Assembly (NCBI GenBank): GCA_030604135.1
Contig: JAUVWL010000001.1
Coordinates: 124,001-188,000, forward strand
Length of the DNA stretch: 64,000 nucleotides
Source: Burkholderiales bacterium
GTDB lineage: Bacteria; Pseudomonadota; Gammaproteobacteria; Burkholderiales; Burkholderiaceae_C
Direction: 5' to 3'
Part shown: positions 22,002-31,726 of the stretch, one piece after another
Layout of the letters: the number at the start of each line of letters is the position of its first letter
How positions within the stretch are numbered: position 1 is the stretch's first letter
Notes under the pieces: generated by a model
Told to the model about the DNA's origin: nothing
The model's input: the letters and a program-made list of their open reading frames with translations, nothing else
Databases searched by the model: none
Position numbers and translations under genes: made by a program

Positions 22002-23543
22002 ATGAGCGACCAACTGATCATTTTCGACACCACCTTGCGCGACGGCGAACAATCGCCCGGCGCCTCCATGACCAAGGACGAGAAGTTGCGCATTGCGCGT
22101 CAACTCGAGCGCCTGAAGGTCGATGTGATCGAGGCGGGCTTTGCGGCCAGCTCCAATGGCGATTTCGATTGTGTGCAGGCCATTGCCAACACCATCAAGG
22201 ACTCGACGGTTTGCTCGCTGGCCCGTGCCAACGATCGGGACATTGCCCGTGCGGCTGAGGCCCTCAAGGGAGCCAACCGCGCGCGCATCCACACCTTCAT
22301 TGCGACCAGCCCGTTGCACATGGAGAAGAAGCTGCGCATGACACCTGATCAGGTGTTCGAGCAGGCCAGGCAATCGGTGCGCTTTGCCCGCAACCTGGTG
22401 GACGATATCGAGTTCAGTCCGGAAGACGGCTACCGCAGTGACGTGGATTTCCTTTGTCGCGTGCTTGAAGCGGTGATCAACGAAGGCGCCACCACGCTGA
22501 ACATCCCGGATACCGTGGGCTATGCGATTCCCGAGCTGTACGGTGATTTCATCAAGACCTTGCGCGAGCGCATTCCCAACTCCGACAAGGCCATCTGGTC
22601 GGTGCATTGCCACAACGACCTGGGCATGGCGGTGGCCAACTCGCTCGCCGGCGTGAAGATCGGTGGGGCGCGTCAGGTGGAGTGCACGATCAATGGCCTG
22701 GGTGAGCGCGCCGGCAACTGCTCGCTGGAGGAGATCGTGATGGCGGTCAAGACCCGCCGCGATTACTTCAATCTCGACGTGGGCATCGATACCTCGCAGA
22801 TCGTGCCGGCCAGCCGCATGGTCAGTCAGACCACCGGTTTTGTGGTGCAACCCAACAAGGCCGTGGTGGGGGCCAACGCTTTCGCGCACGCCTCGGGCAT
22901 CCACCAGGACGGCGTTCTCAAGGCGCGCGACACCTACGAGATCATGCGTGCCGAAGATGTGGGCTGGAGTGCCAACAAGATCGTTTTGGGCAAGCTCTCG
23001 GGCCGCAACGCGTTCAAGCAGCGTTTGCAGGAGCTGGGCATCGAGATGGAGTCGGAAAGCGAGATCAACACCGCGTTTGCCGCCTTCAAGGAACTGGCCG
23101 ATCGCAAGAGCGAAATTTTCGACGAAGACATTCTGGCCCTGTGCAGCGATGAGAGCGTCACGGCCGAGAAAGAGCAGTACGGTCTGGTCTCGCTGTCTCA
23201 GCGCAGCGAGACCGGCGAGCGGCCGCATGCCGAGGTGGTGTTCACCATGGATGGCAAGGAGTACCAGGCTGCAGCCGATGGCAATGGTCCCGTCGACGCC
23301 TCGCTCAAGGCCATCGAAAGCCACGTCAAGAGCGGCGCGGAACTGGTGCTTTACTCGGTCAATGCGATCACCAGTGGTTCGACCGAAAGTCAGGGCGAGG
23401 TGACTGTGCGGCTGCAGCACAGTGGGCGCGTTGTCAATGGGGTGGGTGCCGATCCGGACATTGTTGTGGCTTCGGCCAAGGCGTACCTGAGTGCCTTGAA
23501 CAAGCTGCATGCCAAAGGCGATCGTGTCGCGGCGCAGGGATAA
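22002..23543 (+). CDS. leuA: 2-isopropylmalate synthase
   Basis: LeuA condenses 2-ketoisovalerate with acetyl-CoA, committing carbon to leucine. From ATG 22002 the enzyme has 513 residues. It has the DRE-TIM barrel start ([16 protein letters not shown]), the metal-binding [12 protein letters not shown] motif and the C-terminal LeuA regulatory domain, in which Leu acts as feedback inhibitor. Expression is probably controlled by the attenuator upstream, so the gene is regulated by leucine twice: by transcription and by allostery. No leuBCD genes are in the window. Confidence 0.97.
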   Translation: MSDQLIIFDTTLRDGEQSPGASMTKDEKLRIARQLERLKVDVIEAGFAASSNGDFDCVQAIANTIKDSTVCSLARANDRDIARAAEALKGANRARIHTFIATSPLHMEKKLRMTPDQVFEQARQSVRFARNLVDDIEFSPEDGYRSDVDFLCRVLEAVINEGATTLNIPDTVGYAIPELYGDFIKTLRERIPNSDKAIWSVHCHNDLGMAVANSLAGVKIGGARQVECTINGLGERAGNCSLEEIVMAVKTRRDYFNLDVGIDTSQIVPASRMVSQTTGFVVQPNKAVVGANAFAHASGIHQDGVLKARDTYEIMRAEDVGWSANKIVLGKLSGRNAFKQRLQELGIEMESESEINTAFAAFKELADRKSEIFDEDILALCSDESVTAEKEQYGLVSLSQRSETGERPHAEVVFTMDGKEYQAAADGNGPVDASLKAIESHVKSGAELVLYSVNAITSGSTESQGEVTVRLQHSGRVVNGVGADPDIVVASAKAYLSALNKLHAKGDRVAAQG

Positions 23544-23655
23544 AATTCAATAAAATCAATAACTTATTCTGAAAACTCAAGATAAGCTGGGAAAAGCAGC
23601 ACTTTATGAACCTTAATTCGGGTATCTTCGAGGAGTCGTTTACAAGTTTTTGATA

Positions 23656-23684
23656 TTGCGAGTTTTTTTGTCTGAACCTATACT
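23656..23684 (+). promoter_or_regulatory. Sigma-70 promoter of pbpG
   Basis: TTGCGA and TATACT hexamers are separated by exactly 17 bases, 37 bases before the pbpG ATG. The surrounding 23544-23720 region is clearly AT-richer than its neighbours and holds no gene. Confidence 0.6.
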
Positions 23685-23720
23685 CCACTCCTGTGTGAAG
23701 GTCCATGCCGGAGTGGAGAA

Positions 23721-24818
23721 ATGATCGCTAGCTGCTCGCGTCCCAGCAAAATCGTGCAAGTCTTGTCAGGGATTGTTCTCGGCTTGTCGTTGGCGCTTCC
23801 AGCTGGCCATGCCCTGGCCTCCAGTGCCAAGCAAAGCAGCTCCGCCAAGCGACCGGTCGCCAACACCCCGCCTGCGCGCAACACACAGGCACGTCCTGCC
23901 CAGCCGCAGCGCGCGCGTGCTGCGCCGCAGCAGCAACGGGCCTCGAAAGCGCCAGTGCAGCGCTCCGCCCAGGCTCAGCGACAGAACATTCAGCGCACAG
24001 CGGCCGCACCCCGTCTGTCGGTTGGCCAGCAACTGGGCCTGCGCAACAGCGATGACCCCCTGGATCTGAATTCCAGCGTGGCCCTGGTGGTCGACCAGGA
24101 AACGGGTGAGGTGCTGTTCAGCAAGAACGACTCGGCGGTGCTGCCCATCGCGTCCCTGACCAAGCTGATGACGGGACTGGTGGTTGCCGAAGCCAATCTG
24201 CCGATGCAGGAGATGATCACCATCACGCGTGACGACGTGGACACCTACAAGGGCACTTCCTCACGCCTGGCCGTGGGTGCTCGACTGAGTCGGGGCGAAT
24301 TGATGCACCTGTCACTGATGTCCAGCGAAAACCGCGCGGCCCACGCGCTGGGCCGGACGTTTCCCGGTGGCATGAACCGTTTTGTTCAGCTCATGAACCT
24401 CAAGGCGCGCGAGCTTGGCATGACAGACACCCACTATGTCGAACCCACGGGTCTGCACAGCCGCAATCGCTCCAGCGCCCGTGACCTGGCCACGTTGGTC
24501 AACGTGGCCTATGAGCATCCGATGCTGAGGGATCTGTCGACTTCGCCCAGCCGCTCAGTGCATGTCGGCAGCCGAACCCTGACCTTCAACAATTCCAATC
24601 GCCTGGTGCGCAACTCTGACTGGGACATTGGCCTGCAAAAGACCGGCTTCATCTCGGAAGCGGGGCGTTGCCTGGTGATGCAGGCCAACGTGGCCGGACG
24701 CCAGCTGATCATGGTGTTCCTTGACGCAGCGGGTTCAATCAGCCGCGCTCAGGATGCCGAGCGGGTGCGCCGCTGGGTTGAGATGCAGGCTTCAGGAGGC
24801 GTACGCCCCCAGGGCTGA
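23721..24818 (+). CDS. pbpG: D-alanyl-D-alanine endopeptidase / PBP7-like (S11 family)
   Basis: This is a periplasmic serine peptidase that trims peptidoglycan cross-links. The 365-residue protein has a signal peptide (cleavage probably after HALA, near residue 33). A low-complexity Ala/Gln/Arg/Pro linker follows to about residue 95, then the S11 catalytic domain. Active-site motifs are all present: SLTK (SxxK), SEN (SxN) and KTG. There is no long C-terminal membrane-anchor domain as in DacA/C, which favours the PBP7/PbpG type. A sigma-70 promoter precedes it. Confidence 0.9.
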   Translation: MIASCSRPSKIVQVLSGIVLGLSLALPAGHALASSAKQSSSAKRPVANTPPARNTQARPAQPQRARAAPQQQRASKAPVQRSAQAQRQNIQRTAAAPRLSVGQQLGLRNSDDPLDLNSSVALVVDQETGEVLFSKNDSAVLPIASLTKLMTGLVVAEANLPMQEMITITRDDVDTYKGTSSRLAVGARLSRGELMHLSLMSSENRAAHALGRTFPGGMNRFVQLMNLKARELGMTDTHYVEPTGLHSRNRSSARDLATLVNVAYEHPMLRDLSTSPSRSVHVGSRTLTFNNSNRLVRNSDWDIGLQKTGFISEAGRCLVMQANVAGRQLIMVFLDAAGSISRAQDAERVRRWVEMQASGGVRPQG

Positions 24819-24871
24819 AGCCCTGACCTGGGAGCGCCGATCTTGCAGGCACCACCGGGTCGGGTGGGGCT

Positions 24872-25660
24872 TCAGCTCTTTTGTGCCAGCGGGCAACCCA
24901 GCGCCGAAGAGATCTCTGACGCGGTTGCCCGCAAGCGGGGCAGCCAGCCTTCGTCAATGCGGTCGGCTGGTGCCGAAATCGACAGCCCGGCCACCAGCTT
25001 GTTCTGGTCGTCGTAGATGCCGGCTGCCATACAGCGGACCCCGAGTTCCAGTTCTTCGTTGTCGCGCGCCACGCCGGCCTGGCGGCATTGGGCCAGTTCG
25101 CGTTCCAGCGCGGCCAGCTGGGTCAGGCTGTTGCGTGTGTTGCCGGCCAGGCCGGTGCGCGTGGCATAGGCACGGACCCGCTGGGGATCGTCTGCCGCCA
25201 GAAACAGCTTGCCCACCGATGTCAGATGCAATGGGGCGCGCCCGCCGATGGCTCGGACCACCTGCATGCCCGATCGTTCGCTGTAGGCACGTTCGACATA
25301 GACGATTTCGTCACCCTGGCGCACGCTGAGGTTCACGGGTTGCTGGATCTGCTTGTGCAGTTCACGCATCGGCTGCAGCGCGGCATCGCGCACGTTCAGG
25401 CGTGCCTTGACCAGGTTGCCCAGTTCCAGCAGGCGCATGCCCAGCCTGTAGCTGCCGGCCTCCGGTCGGTCGACGAAGCGACCAATGGTCAGGTCATTGA
25501 GAATGCGGTGGGCGGTCGAGGGGTGCAAGCCCGTCTTTTCGCTAATCTCCTTGAGGGAAACGGGTTCTTCACGAGAAGCCAGAACCTCCAGCAGATTGAA
25601 CATGCGTTCAATGACCTGGACGGTGGGGGTGGAGGGTAGGGTATCGGTGCGTTTGCTCAT
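24872..25660 (-). CDS. IclR family transcriptional regulator
   Basis: The protein has an N-terminal winged helix-turn-helix (about residues 15-75: VQVIERMFNLLEVLASREEPVSLKEISEKTGLHPSTAHRILNDL) and a C-terminal IclR effector domain (GRAPLHLTSVGKLFLA, ELGVRCMAAGIYD). Start ATG 25660 gives 262 residues; MKMKPIRP eight codons upstream is an alternative start. There is no obvious catabolic target beside it, as the neighbours are pbpG (convergent) and bpt, so its regulon and ligand are unknown. Confidence 0.92.
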   Translation of the reverse strand: MSKRTDTLPSTPTVQVIERMFNLLEVLASREEPVSLKEISEKTGLHPSTAHRILNDLTIGRFVDRPEAGSYRLGMRLLELGNLVKARLNVRDAALQPMRELHKQIQQPVNLSVRQGDEIVYVERAYSERSGMQVVRAIGGRAPLHLTSVGKLFLAADDPQRVRAYATRTGLAGNTRNSLTQLAALERELAQCRQAGVARDNEELELGVRCMAAGIYDDQNKLVAGLSISAPADRIDEGWLPRLRATASEISSALGCPLAQKS

Positions 25661-25730
25661 GGGCCGTATCGGTTTCATCTTCATTTTACAAGATGAAAAC
25701 GGCGTTCGCCTGCCAGGGATTGATCGGGTG

Positions 25731-26477
25731 TCAAGCCGGTATCTCGGGGGTCGACCAGATGCCGTCGCGCAGCAGTTCGAACGGGCGAAAGCCGGACTTG
25801 TAGCGCATCTTGCTGCTTTCCTCGATCCAGTAGCCCAGATAGACGTAGGGCAAATCCAGGGCACGGGCCTGCTCGACCTGCCACAGGACGCTGTAGGTTC
25901 CGTAGCTGGCCTCGTCATCGGGCTCGTAGAACGTGTACACCGCGGACAGGCCATCGTTGAGGACGTCCACAATGGACACCATTTTCAAGCGGGCCGGGTG
26001 GCATTCGCTGGCAGGTTCGACGAACTCGACCAGACGCGAGTTGACGCGGCTTTGCAGCAGAAACTGGGTGTACTGGTCGATGCTGTCGTGATCCATGCCG
26101 CCGCCAGCGTGGCGACGGCTTTGGTAGCGCAGGTAGAGCTGGTAGTGCTCTGGCAGAAAGCAGAGCTTGAGCACCCGGGTTTGAAGGTTCGCGTGACGCG
26201 CCTGACAGCGTCGCTGAGCCCGGCTCGGGCTGAACTCGTGCGCCCGGATGCGCAAGGGCACACAGGCCTGGCAGCCATCGCAGTAGGGACGGTAGGTGAA
26301 CATGCCACTGCGTCTGAACCCGAGAGCCACCAGGTCGGAATAGGCGTCGTTGTGGATCAAGTGGCTGGGCGTGGCCACCTGTGAGCGCGCCTGCCTGTGG
26401 GGCAGGTAGCTGCAGGGGTAAGGCGCTGTAGCGTAGAACTGCAGCGCCTGCAGGGGCAGTTCCTTGGGGTGTGTCAC
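25731..26477 (-). CDS. bpt: Aspartate/glutamate leucyltransferase (bacterial ATE/Bpt type)
   Basis: Bpt adds Leu to proteins with N-terminal Asp or Glu, marking them for ClpAP. The N-terminal ATE domain has the Cys motifs YPCSYL and YCDGCQAC, and the C-terminal domain has [15 protein letters not shown]. The GTG at 26477 overlaps the aat stop as GTGA, and the following [14 protein letters not shown] is the typical family start, giving 248 residues. The track ORF has no closer ATG. Co-transcription with aat places both N-degron transferases together. Confidence 0.93.
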   Translation of the reverse strand: MTHPKELPLQALQFYATAPYPCSYLPHRQARSQVATPSHLIHNDAYSDLVALGFRRSGMFTYRPYCDGCQACVPLRIRAHEFSPSRAQRRCQARHANLQTRVLKLCFLPEHYQLYLRYQSRRHAGGGMDHDSIDQYTQFLLQSRVNSRLVEFVEPASECHPARLKMVSIVDVLNDGLSAVYTFYEPDDEASYGTYSVLWQVEQARALDLPYVYLGYWIEESSKMRYKSGFRPFELLRDGIWSTPEIPA

Positions 26478-27244
26478 TGGCTCGATGACGGCTTGTTGAG
26501 CAGGTGATTCCAGTATACGGGGTCGAAATCCCAGGCGGGCGTCGGCTTGCGCAAGGCCTGCTCCAGGTGCTGACAAAAGCCGCGCCTGGGCATGGTTTCG
26601 GCGCCCAGAGAGCGCAAGTGCCGCGTATCCTGCTGACAGTCGATCAGTTCGATGCGGTGGTGGAGGCAGAAGCTAGCCAGCGCGGCCAGTGCCAGTTTGG
26701 AAGCGTCTGGCTGGCGACTGAACATGGATTCTCCGAACACCATCTGACCGAGGTTGATGCAATAGAGCCCTCCGACCAGGTCGCCGTCGATCCAGGTTTC
26801 GACACTGTGCGCGGCACCGGCGCGGTGCAGCCGAATGTAGGCCTGGAGCATGGCTGGCAATATCCAGGTGCCGTCCTGTCCGTCACGCGGTGTTTCGGCG
26901 CAGGCGCGGATGACATGCTCGAAGCTGTGGTTGAAACGTATTTCCAGGCGCCGAGCGGCCAGCAGGCCCTTGAGCGTTTTGCGCAGCGACCGGTGGAGCC
27001 GAAACGCGCCGGGTCGCAGCACCATGCGCGGGTCTGTGCTCCACCAGAGCACGGGTTGTCCTGCACTGAACCACGGGAAAATGCCTTTGGCGTAAGCCGA
27101 CAGCAGTGTCGGCACGTCAAGCACCCCGCCCGCCGCCAGAAGTCCGGGGGCCGGATCGTGTTCACCCCAGGCGGACGCCACCGGCGGAAACGGGTCGCCG
27201 GGTTCCAGCCAGGGCAGAGCATGGGAGGCGCGCGTGGATGCCAT
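26474..27244 (-). CDS. aat: Leucyl/phenylalanyl-tRNA-protein transferase
   Basis: Aat transfers Leu or Phe from tRNA to proteins with N-terminal Lys or Arg in the N-degron pathway. The 256-residue protein shows [13 protein letters not shown], the DPRMVL segment, [25 protein letters not shown] and [20 protein letters not shown]. It is the first gene of aat-bpt, with the two overlapping by 4 bases. Confidence 0.96.
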   Translation of the reverse strand: MASTRASHALPWLEPGDPFPPVASAWGEHDPAPGLLAAGGVLDVPTLLSAYAKGIFPWFSAGQPVLWWSTDPRMVLRPGAFRLHRSLRKTLKGLLAARRLEIRFNHSFEHVIRACAETPRDGQDGTWILPAMLQAYIRLHRAGAAHSVETWIDGDLVGGLYCINLGQMVFGESMFSRQPDASKLALAALASFCLHHRIELIDCQQDTRHLRSLGAETMPRRGFCQHLEQALRKPTPAWDFDPVYWNHLLNKPSSSQ

Positions 27245-27314
27245 ATGGCGATTGTGCCTTGGGCCGTGCCAGGCCGCCCGGGCCGATTTCGCTCAACCTG
27301 CAACTACTGCCGTC

Positions 27315-27334
27315 ACACCCGCGAACGCGGGTGT
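27315..27334. repeat. Perfect short palindromic repeat upstream of aat
   Basis: ACACCCGC-GAAC-GCGGGTGT is a perfect 8-bp inverted repeat within GTCACACCCGCGAACGCGGGTGTCCAG, a form I associate with small dispersed repeats. It lies between the VanZ-like gene stop and aat and could also act as a weak hairpin. Confidence 0.5.
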
Positions 27335-27372
27335 CCAGGAACAGAAGTGGCAGTCAGGGTCGGTGGCGGCGC

Positions 27373-27714
27373 TCAGGTTCTGGTCGTCTGAGTGGCTCGC
27401 TGCCAGGCCAGCCAGGCTGTCGTGGCAGCGATGGCGCCGACCGCGTCGGCGACCCAGTCCTGCCAGTCGCCATGTCGCCAGGGCGTGAGGGCCTGAGCCA
27501 GTTCGATGGCGACGCCGGCCAGCAGCACCCCGATCAGCACACGCAGCGTGTGAGCGGGGTAGGCCAGGTGTCCACACAGACCCAGCCAAAGAAATCCGAT
27601 CGCATGTTGCGCCTTGTCCCAGATCTGGCTGGCCTGGGGCGGGAGCTGCTCGCCGGGCAACAGCGAAAGGTTGAAGATGCCCAGCAGACTCAGCCAGAAG
27701 ACGATCTTGAACAT
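27373..27714 (-). CDS. VanZ-like family membrane protein
   Basis: This small protein of 113 residues from ATG 27714 has about four hydrophobic segments and the VanZ-like pattern: a conserved SLLPG...DKAQHAIGFLWLG and a late AQALTPWRHGDWQDWVADAVGAIAA. In the family, the DxxxHxxxF and DxxxNxxG-type motifs recur, but function is not known; the glycopeptide resistance link of VanZ should not be assumed. A GTG six codons upstream (27732) is an alternative start. Confidence 0.8.
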   Translation of the reverse strand: MFKIVFWLSLLGIFNLSLLPGEQLPPQASQIWDKAQHAIGFLWLGLCGHLAYPAHTLRVLIGVLLAGVAIELAQALTPWRHGDWQDWVADAVGAIAATTAWLAWQRATQTTRT

Positions 27715-27742
27715 GGGGGCGTGGCGAGACACCTCGCCTGAA

Positions 27743-27772
27743 GCGAAAACGGCCTTCAGGAGAAGGCCGTTG
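27743..27772 (-). terminator. Intrinsic terminator of tRNA-Asn
   Basis: ACGGCCTT and AAGGCCGT form an 8-bp stem around a 6-base loop. On the minus strand it is followed by TTTT, just downstream of the tRNA gene. Confidence 0.8.
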
Positions 27773-27784
27773 CGCTGTGTTTCT

Positions 27785-27860
27785 TGGCTCCCCGACCTGG
27801 ACTCGAACCAGGGACCTGCGGATTAACAGTCCGTCGCTCTACCGACTGAGCTATCAGGGA
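27785..27860 (-). tRNA. tRNA-Asn (anticodon GTT)
   Basis: The minus-strand sequence TCCCTGATAGCTCAGTCGGTAGAGC... folds as a 76-base tRNA. The anticodon loop is CTGTTAA, the T-loop is GGTTCGAGTCC, and the CCA end is encoded. The acceptor stem pairs TCCCTGA-type bases with the 3' arm. A terminator follows. It is a single gene with no sign of an inserted element. Confidence 0.95.
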
Positions 27861-27871
27861 ACAGACTCAAA

Positions 27872-29011
27872 TTATAGCGTCATTTTTCCGGTTTTTTCAA
27901 GGTCGCCATTGGATTGTGCGGGCGCGGGTGCCGCTGCCTGCGCGGCCACACCCAGCAGTTGGTGCAAGCGGCTGCTGGAGGTGGTGTACTCCAGCCGTAC
28001 CGGTTGATCCGGATGGACCAGGGGGGCTGCGGCATAGGCCGCCATCACACACTCGTGGAAGCCGCAGACGATGAGCTTTTTTTTGCCCGGGTAGTGGTTG
28101 ACATCGCCGACGGCGAAGATGCCTGGGGTGCTGGTCGAGCAGGTCTCGGCGTCGACCACGAGCTGCTTGCGTTCCAGTTGCAGCCCCCAGCGGATCAAAG
28201 GCCCCAGTTTGGGTGATAGGCCTTGCAAGACCAGGAGGTGGTCGAGCGACAGGCTCTGCAGCTCGCCTTCGGGGTTGGTGATGCTGATGTGTTGGAGTCG
28301 CCCGCCTGCAATCTCGAAGCCGGTCATCTGCCCGATCACCAGGCGGAGGTTGCCCGCATGGTGTAGCTCGCGCAGCCTGTCGATGCCTTCGACCTCGGAC
28401 TTGAGCAGGTCGCGGCGGTGCACCAGGGTCACGCTGGCGGCGCGGTGGGGTCCGGCTTGCGCCGACTCGATGGCCCGACGCACAGCGGCCTCGTCGCCCC
28501 CCACGATGACCAGGTGTTGGCCGGCATGGTCAGCGGGGTTGCGCACATGGTAGAACAGCTGGCGGTTCTCGAAGGTCTCGATGCCCGGCAGCTTCAGGCG
28601 CTTCGGTTCAAAGGCTCCGACGCCGGCCGCAATGAAGACCGAGCGGCACAGTAAGCGTGTCTGCCGGTCGGTGACCAGCAGAAAGCGGCCGTCTGGCTGG
28701 CGTTCGAGCACGGAAACCGTCTGCCCGAGATGGAACTGCGCGCCGAACGGTGCAATCTGCTGAAGCAGGGCGTCGGTCAGTTCCTGGCCGGTGCAGACCG
28801 GGATGGCCGGGATATCGTAGATGGGCTTGTCGGGGTAGAGCTCGACCGGCTGGCCGCCGGGGTAGGGCAGCGCGTCGACGACATGGGCCTTGATGCCCTG
28901 CAGGCCGAGCTGAAAAACCTGGAACAGACCGACCGGCCCGGCCCCGATGACCACCGCATCGGTCTCGATCGGGCTTGTGCTGCTATTCACCGGCTCCGAC
29001 GGTTCGGCCAT
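27872..29011 (-). CDS. Ferredoxin-NADP reductase, thioredoxin-reductase-like type
   Basis: This FAD flavoprotein moves electrons between NADPH and ferredoxin or flavodoxin. From ATG 29011 it has 379 residues. It has the FAD-binding GAGPVGLFQVFQLG, PYPGGQPVELYP, the NAD(P) site VIVGGDEAAVRRAIE followed by VHRRD, and GIFAVGDVNHYPGKKKLI near the end. It lacks the CxxC of thioredoxin reductases, as expected for this FNR class. It begins 8 bases after fdxA, so its likely partner is the adjacent ferredoxin. Confidence 0.9.
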   Translation of the reverse strand: MAEPSEPVNSSTSPIETDAVVIGAGPVGLFQVFQLGLQGIKAHVVDALPYPGGQPVELYPDKPIYDIPAIPVCTGQELTDALLQQIAPFGAQFHLGQTVSVLERQPDGRFLLVTDRQTRLLCRSVFIAAGVGAFEPKRLKLPGIETFENRQLFYHVRNPADHAGQHLVIVGGDEAAVRRAIESAQAGPHRAASVTLVHRRDLLKSEVEGIDRLRELHHAGNLRLVIGQMTGFEIAGGRLQHISITNPEGELQSLSLDHLLVLQGLSPKLGPLIRWGLQLERKQLVVDAETCSTSTPGIFAVGDVNHYPGKKKLIVCGFHECVMAAYAAAPLVHPDQPVRLEYTTSSSRLHQLLGVAAQAAAPAPAQSNGDLEKTGKMTL

Positions 29012-29019
29012 GCGCCTCG

Positions 29020-29349
29020 TCAGCGCACCAACTCGGACAGTTTGCCGGTTCGGTCTTTCCAGTCGTCGGCATCGGGCAGCGGCTCTTTGCGCTTGGTGAT
29101 GCTCTTCCAGTTGGGCAGCCGCGCCAGTTCGGCGTTGATGGCCGTCATGTGGACCTGGTCCTTGGGCAGGTCTTCTTCCGCGTAAATGGCGCTGACCGGG
29201 CACTCAGGAATGCAGACCGCGCAGTCGATGCACTCATCGGGGTCGATGGTCAGGAAGTTGGGGCCTTCGCGGAAGCAGTCCACGGGGCAGACATCGACGC
29301 AATCGGTGTACTTGCAACGGATGCAGGCTTCGGTGACAACGTGGGTCAT
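29020..29349 (-). CDS. fdxA: 7Fe ferredoxin FdxA
   Basis: The 109-residue electron carrier has the pattern of one 3Fe-4S and one 4Fe-4S cluster: [18 protein letters not shown] in the first half and [13 protein letters not shown] in the second. The C-terminal extension (residues 60-109) is typical for the proteobacterial FdxA group. It precedes the TrxR-like ferredoxin reductase, forming a two-gene unit. Confidence 0.95.
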   Translation of the reverse strand: MTHVVTEACIRCKYTDCVDVCPVDCFREGPNFLTIDPDECIDCAVCIPECPVSAIYAEEDLPKDQVHMTAINAELARLPNWKSITKRKEPLPDADDWKDRTGKLSELVR

Positions 29350-29431
29350 GGTGTTGAGTGGCGGATGCGGGAAAACCCCGGATTTTAGGCTGACGGCAGG
29401 ATAGCGCCCGAAGAAGGCCCTTGCGTTGGCA

Positions 29432-29459
29432 AAAGTAAAGCCCTCGCGCGGGCGAGGGC
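29432..29459 (-). terminator. Intrinsic terminator of the cys operon
   Basis: GCCCTCGC-gcgg-GCGAGGGC is an 8-bp GC stem, and on the minus strand it is followed by a T-rich CTTTACTTTT. It lies about 20 bases after the cysN stop. Confidence 0.8.
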
Positions 29460-29477
29460 CGTGTGCAGAGTGAAGGT

Positions 29478-30767
29478 TCAGAGCACCATCAGCGCGCCGG
29501 AGGTGCGGTGGCTGGCGGTGTCCACCAGCACCAGGGCGCCCAGGGTGCGCGACTGGGTGTACGGCAGGGTCAGCAGCGGCTCTTGCAAGGCCAGCTCGAT
29601 GTGACCGATGGCGTTGGACTCCAGCTGGGTGGCGTCCTGTTCTTCCAGCGTGTGGATGTCCAGCCGGTGGACGATGCGCTGCACCTTGGCCTTGACCCAG
29701 CGGTGGCCGTGCAAGGCCCAGTAGATACGCCCGGGCTGCAGGGCCTCGTCGTCGAGCCAGGCCACGGTGGCGCGCAGCGTGCGCTGACCCTGGATCTGGT
29801 TGGCGGCATCGTCGGCGTACAGCCAGTCGCCACGGGAGACGTCGACTTCGCGGTCGAGGACGATGCCGGCACCGTGGTTGGCGCTGACATCACCCGCTTG
29901 CCGTACGTGACTGAGCACCTGCGCGATGACGGCGGTTTGTCCGCTTGGCAGGATGCGCAGCGTCTGCCCGGGTCTGGCCTGCCCGGTGGCCACGCGACCC
30001 CAGAAGATGCGCCGGCCCTGACGGGTGTCGGACGACGCACTCTGCTTTTCGACCCATTGCACCGGAAAGCTCAGGGGCATGTCGACGTCGGCCTGGGTGA
30101 CCGGCAGGTGCTCCAGAATCTCCAGCAGCGTCGGCCCCTGGTAGCCGCACCAGTCGGTTTCGGCTGCCGCGTCGACGACGTTCCAGCCCTTGAGGGCCGA
30201 GACCGGCACGGTGGCGGTGACGCTCAGGCCGGCGTCCTGGGCAAAACGTTCCAGCGCAGCAGCGATGTGGCGGAAGGCCAGGGCACTGTCGGCCACGGCG
30301 TCGAGCTTGTTGACGGCAAAAATGACCGAGGGCACGCGCAGCAGCTTCAGCAACAGGCTGTGCCGGCGTGTCTGGGGCAGCAGCGCCAGCTCGGCGTCCT
30401 GCCAGGGCAGCTTGGTCGCGTCGACCAGCACCACGGCGGCATCGGCGCCCGAGGCGGCGGTCACCATGTTGCGGGTGTACTGCTCGTGGCCGGGGGCGTC
30501 GCCGATGATGAATTTGCGGTCCTCGGTGCTGAAGTAGCGGTAGGCCACGTCGATGGTGATGCCTTGTTCGCGCTCGGACGACAGACCGTCGGTCAGCAGG
30601 GCAAGGTCGGTCTCGCCCTGGCGCTGCACGCCGGCCAGGTGGTCCTGCAGCACGGCCTTGCTGTCGACCAGCAGGCGGCCGATCAGGGTGCTCTTGCCGT
30701 CGTCAACCGAGCCGCAGGTGATGAATTTCAGCGCTGGGCGGGTGTCCTGGGTGGTGGCGGTGCTCAT
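29478..30767 (-). CDS. cysN: Sulfate adenylyltransferase subunit 1 (GTPase)
   Basis: CysN is the GTPase partner that drives ATP sulfurylase (with CysD) to form APS. The 429-residue EF-Tu-like protein has GTP-binding motifs [12 protein letters not shown] (G1), DAPGHEQY (G3) and NKLDA (G4). There is no C-terminal APS kinase domain, so this is CysN rather than a CysNC fusion. That fits a pathway that reduces APS directly. It is the last gene of the operon; its ATG overlaps the cysD stop by one base. Confidence 0.96.
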   Translation of the reverse strand: MSTATTQDTRPALKFITCGSVDDGKSTLIGRLLVDSKAVLQDHLAGVQRQGETDLALLTDGLSSEREQGITIDVAYRYFSTEDRKFIIGDAPGHEQYTRNMVTAASGADAAVVLVDATKLPWQDAELALLPQTRRHSLLLKLLRVPSVIFAVNKLDAVADSALAFRHIAAALERFAQDAGLSVTATVPVSALKGWNVVDAAAETDWCGYQGPTLLEILEHLPVTQADVDMPLSFPVQWVEKQSASSDTRQGRRIFWGRVATGQARPGQTLRILPSGQTAVIAQVLSHVRQAGDVSANHGAGIVLDREVDVSRGDWLYADDAANQIQGQRTLRATVAWLDDEALQPGRIYWALHGHRWVKAKVQRIVHRLDIHTLEEQDATQLESNAIGHIELALQEPLLTLPYTQSRTLGALVLVDTASHRTSGALMVL

Positions 30768-31726
30768 CAGAAATAGCCCTCTTTCTTGCGGCGCTCCATG
30801 GAAGCGTCGCTGGTCTTGTCGTCCATGCGGGTGGCCCCGCGCTCGCTCAGGTCGGCCTTGAGCGTTTCGATCACGATATCGTCGGGCGTGGCCGCCGTGC
30901 TGGCCACCGGGCAGGTGCAGGTGATGTCGCCCACGGTGCGGAAACGCACGTCGCGGACCACCACCTCTTCACCGTCGCGCGGTGGCGTGAGCTCGGTCAC
31001 GGGCACCAGCAGCCCGCGGCGTTCGACCACCTGGCGTTGGTGGCGGTAGTAGAGGGAGGGCAGGGCCACGTTTTCGCGGGCGATGTACTGCCAGACATCC
31101 AGCTCGGTCCAGTTGCTGATCGGGAAGACGCGGAAATGTTCGCCCGGGTGCAGGCGGGTGTTGAACAGGGTCCAGAGTTCGGGGCGCTGGGCCTTGGGTT
31201 GCCACTGACCGAAACTGTCGCGGTGGCTGAAGATGCGCTCTTTGGCGCGGGCCTTCTCCTCGTCGCGCCGGGCGCCACCGATCAGGGCGTCGAAGCGGAA
31301 CTCTTCGATGGCTTCGAGCAGGGTGACCGACTGGTGGGCATTGCGGCTCTCGCCCGGGTGGGCCAGGCGCACGGTGCCGCGCTTCATGGAGTCCTCGACG
31401 CTGCGCACGATCAGCTCGGCACCCAGTTCACGGGCGCGCTGGTCGCGGAAGTCGGTCACCTCCGGGAAGTTGTGACCGGTGTCGATCATCAGCAGCGGGT
31501 AGGGGATGTGGCCGGCGCCAAAGGCCTTCTCGGCGCACTTGAGCATGACCAGCGAGTCCTTGCCGCCCGAGAACAGCAGGGCAGGACGCTCGAAGGCGCC
31601 GGCCACCTCGCGCAGGATGAAGATGGTTTCCTCTTCGAGCGCGTCGAGGTGGCGGTTGCTCAGGTGGTGGCTGGCGGCCTGGTCAAGGGCGGTCTGGATC
31701 ACGTCGGGTTCGGTGCGTGCGTTCAT
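30767..31726 (-). CDS. cysD: Sulfate adenylyltransferase subunit 2
   Basis: CysD is the catalytic ATP sulfurylase subunit. From ATG 31726 it has 319 residues; the track's longer form overlaps cysH. The PP-loop (SGGKDSLVML) and the conserved segments IDTGHNFPEV, GGARRDEEKARAKER and WTELDVWQYI are present. It overlaps cysH by 4 bases and cysN by 1. Confidence 0.96.
   Translation of the reverse strand: MNARTEPDVIQTALDQAASHHLSNRHLDALEEETIFILREVAGAFERPALLFSGGKDSLVMLKCAEKAFGAGHIPYPLLMIDTGHNFPEVTDFRDQRARELGAELIVRSVEDSMKRGTVRLAHPGESRNAHQSVTLLEAIEEFRFDALIGGARRDEEKARAKERIFSHRDSFGQWQPKAQRPELWTLFNTRLHPGEHFRVFPISNWTELDVWQYIARENVALPSLYYRHQRQVVERRGLLVPVTELTPPRDGEEVVVRDVRFRTVGDITCTCPVASTAATPDDIVIETLKADLSERGATRMDDKTSDASMERRKKEGYF

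Noticed and set aside
21858-23510. 550-residue minus-strand ORF opposite leuA
   Set aside because: It is an antisense frame of leuA and would run through the attenuator; no family similarity.
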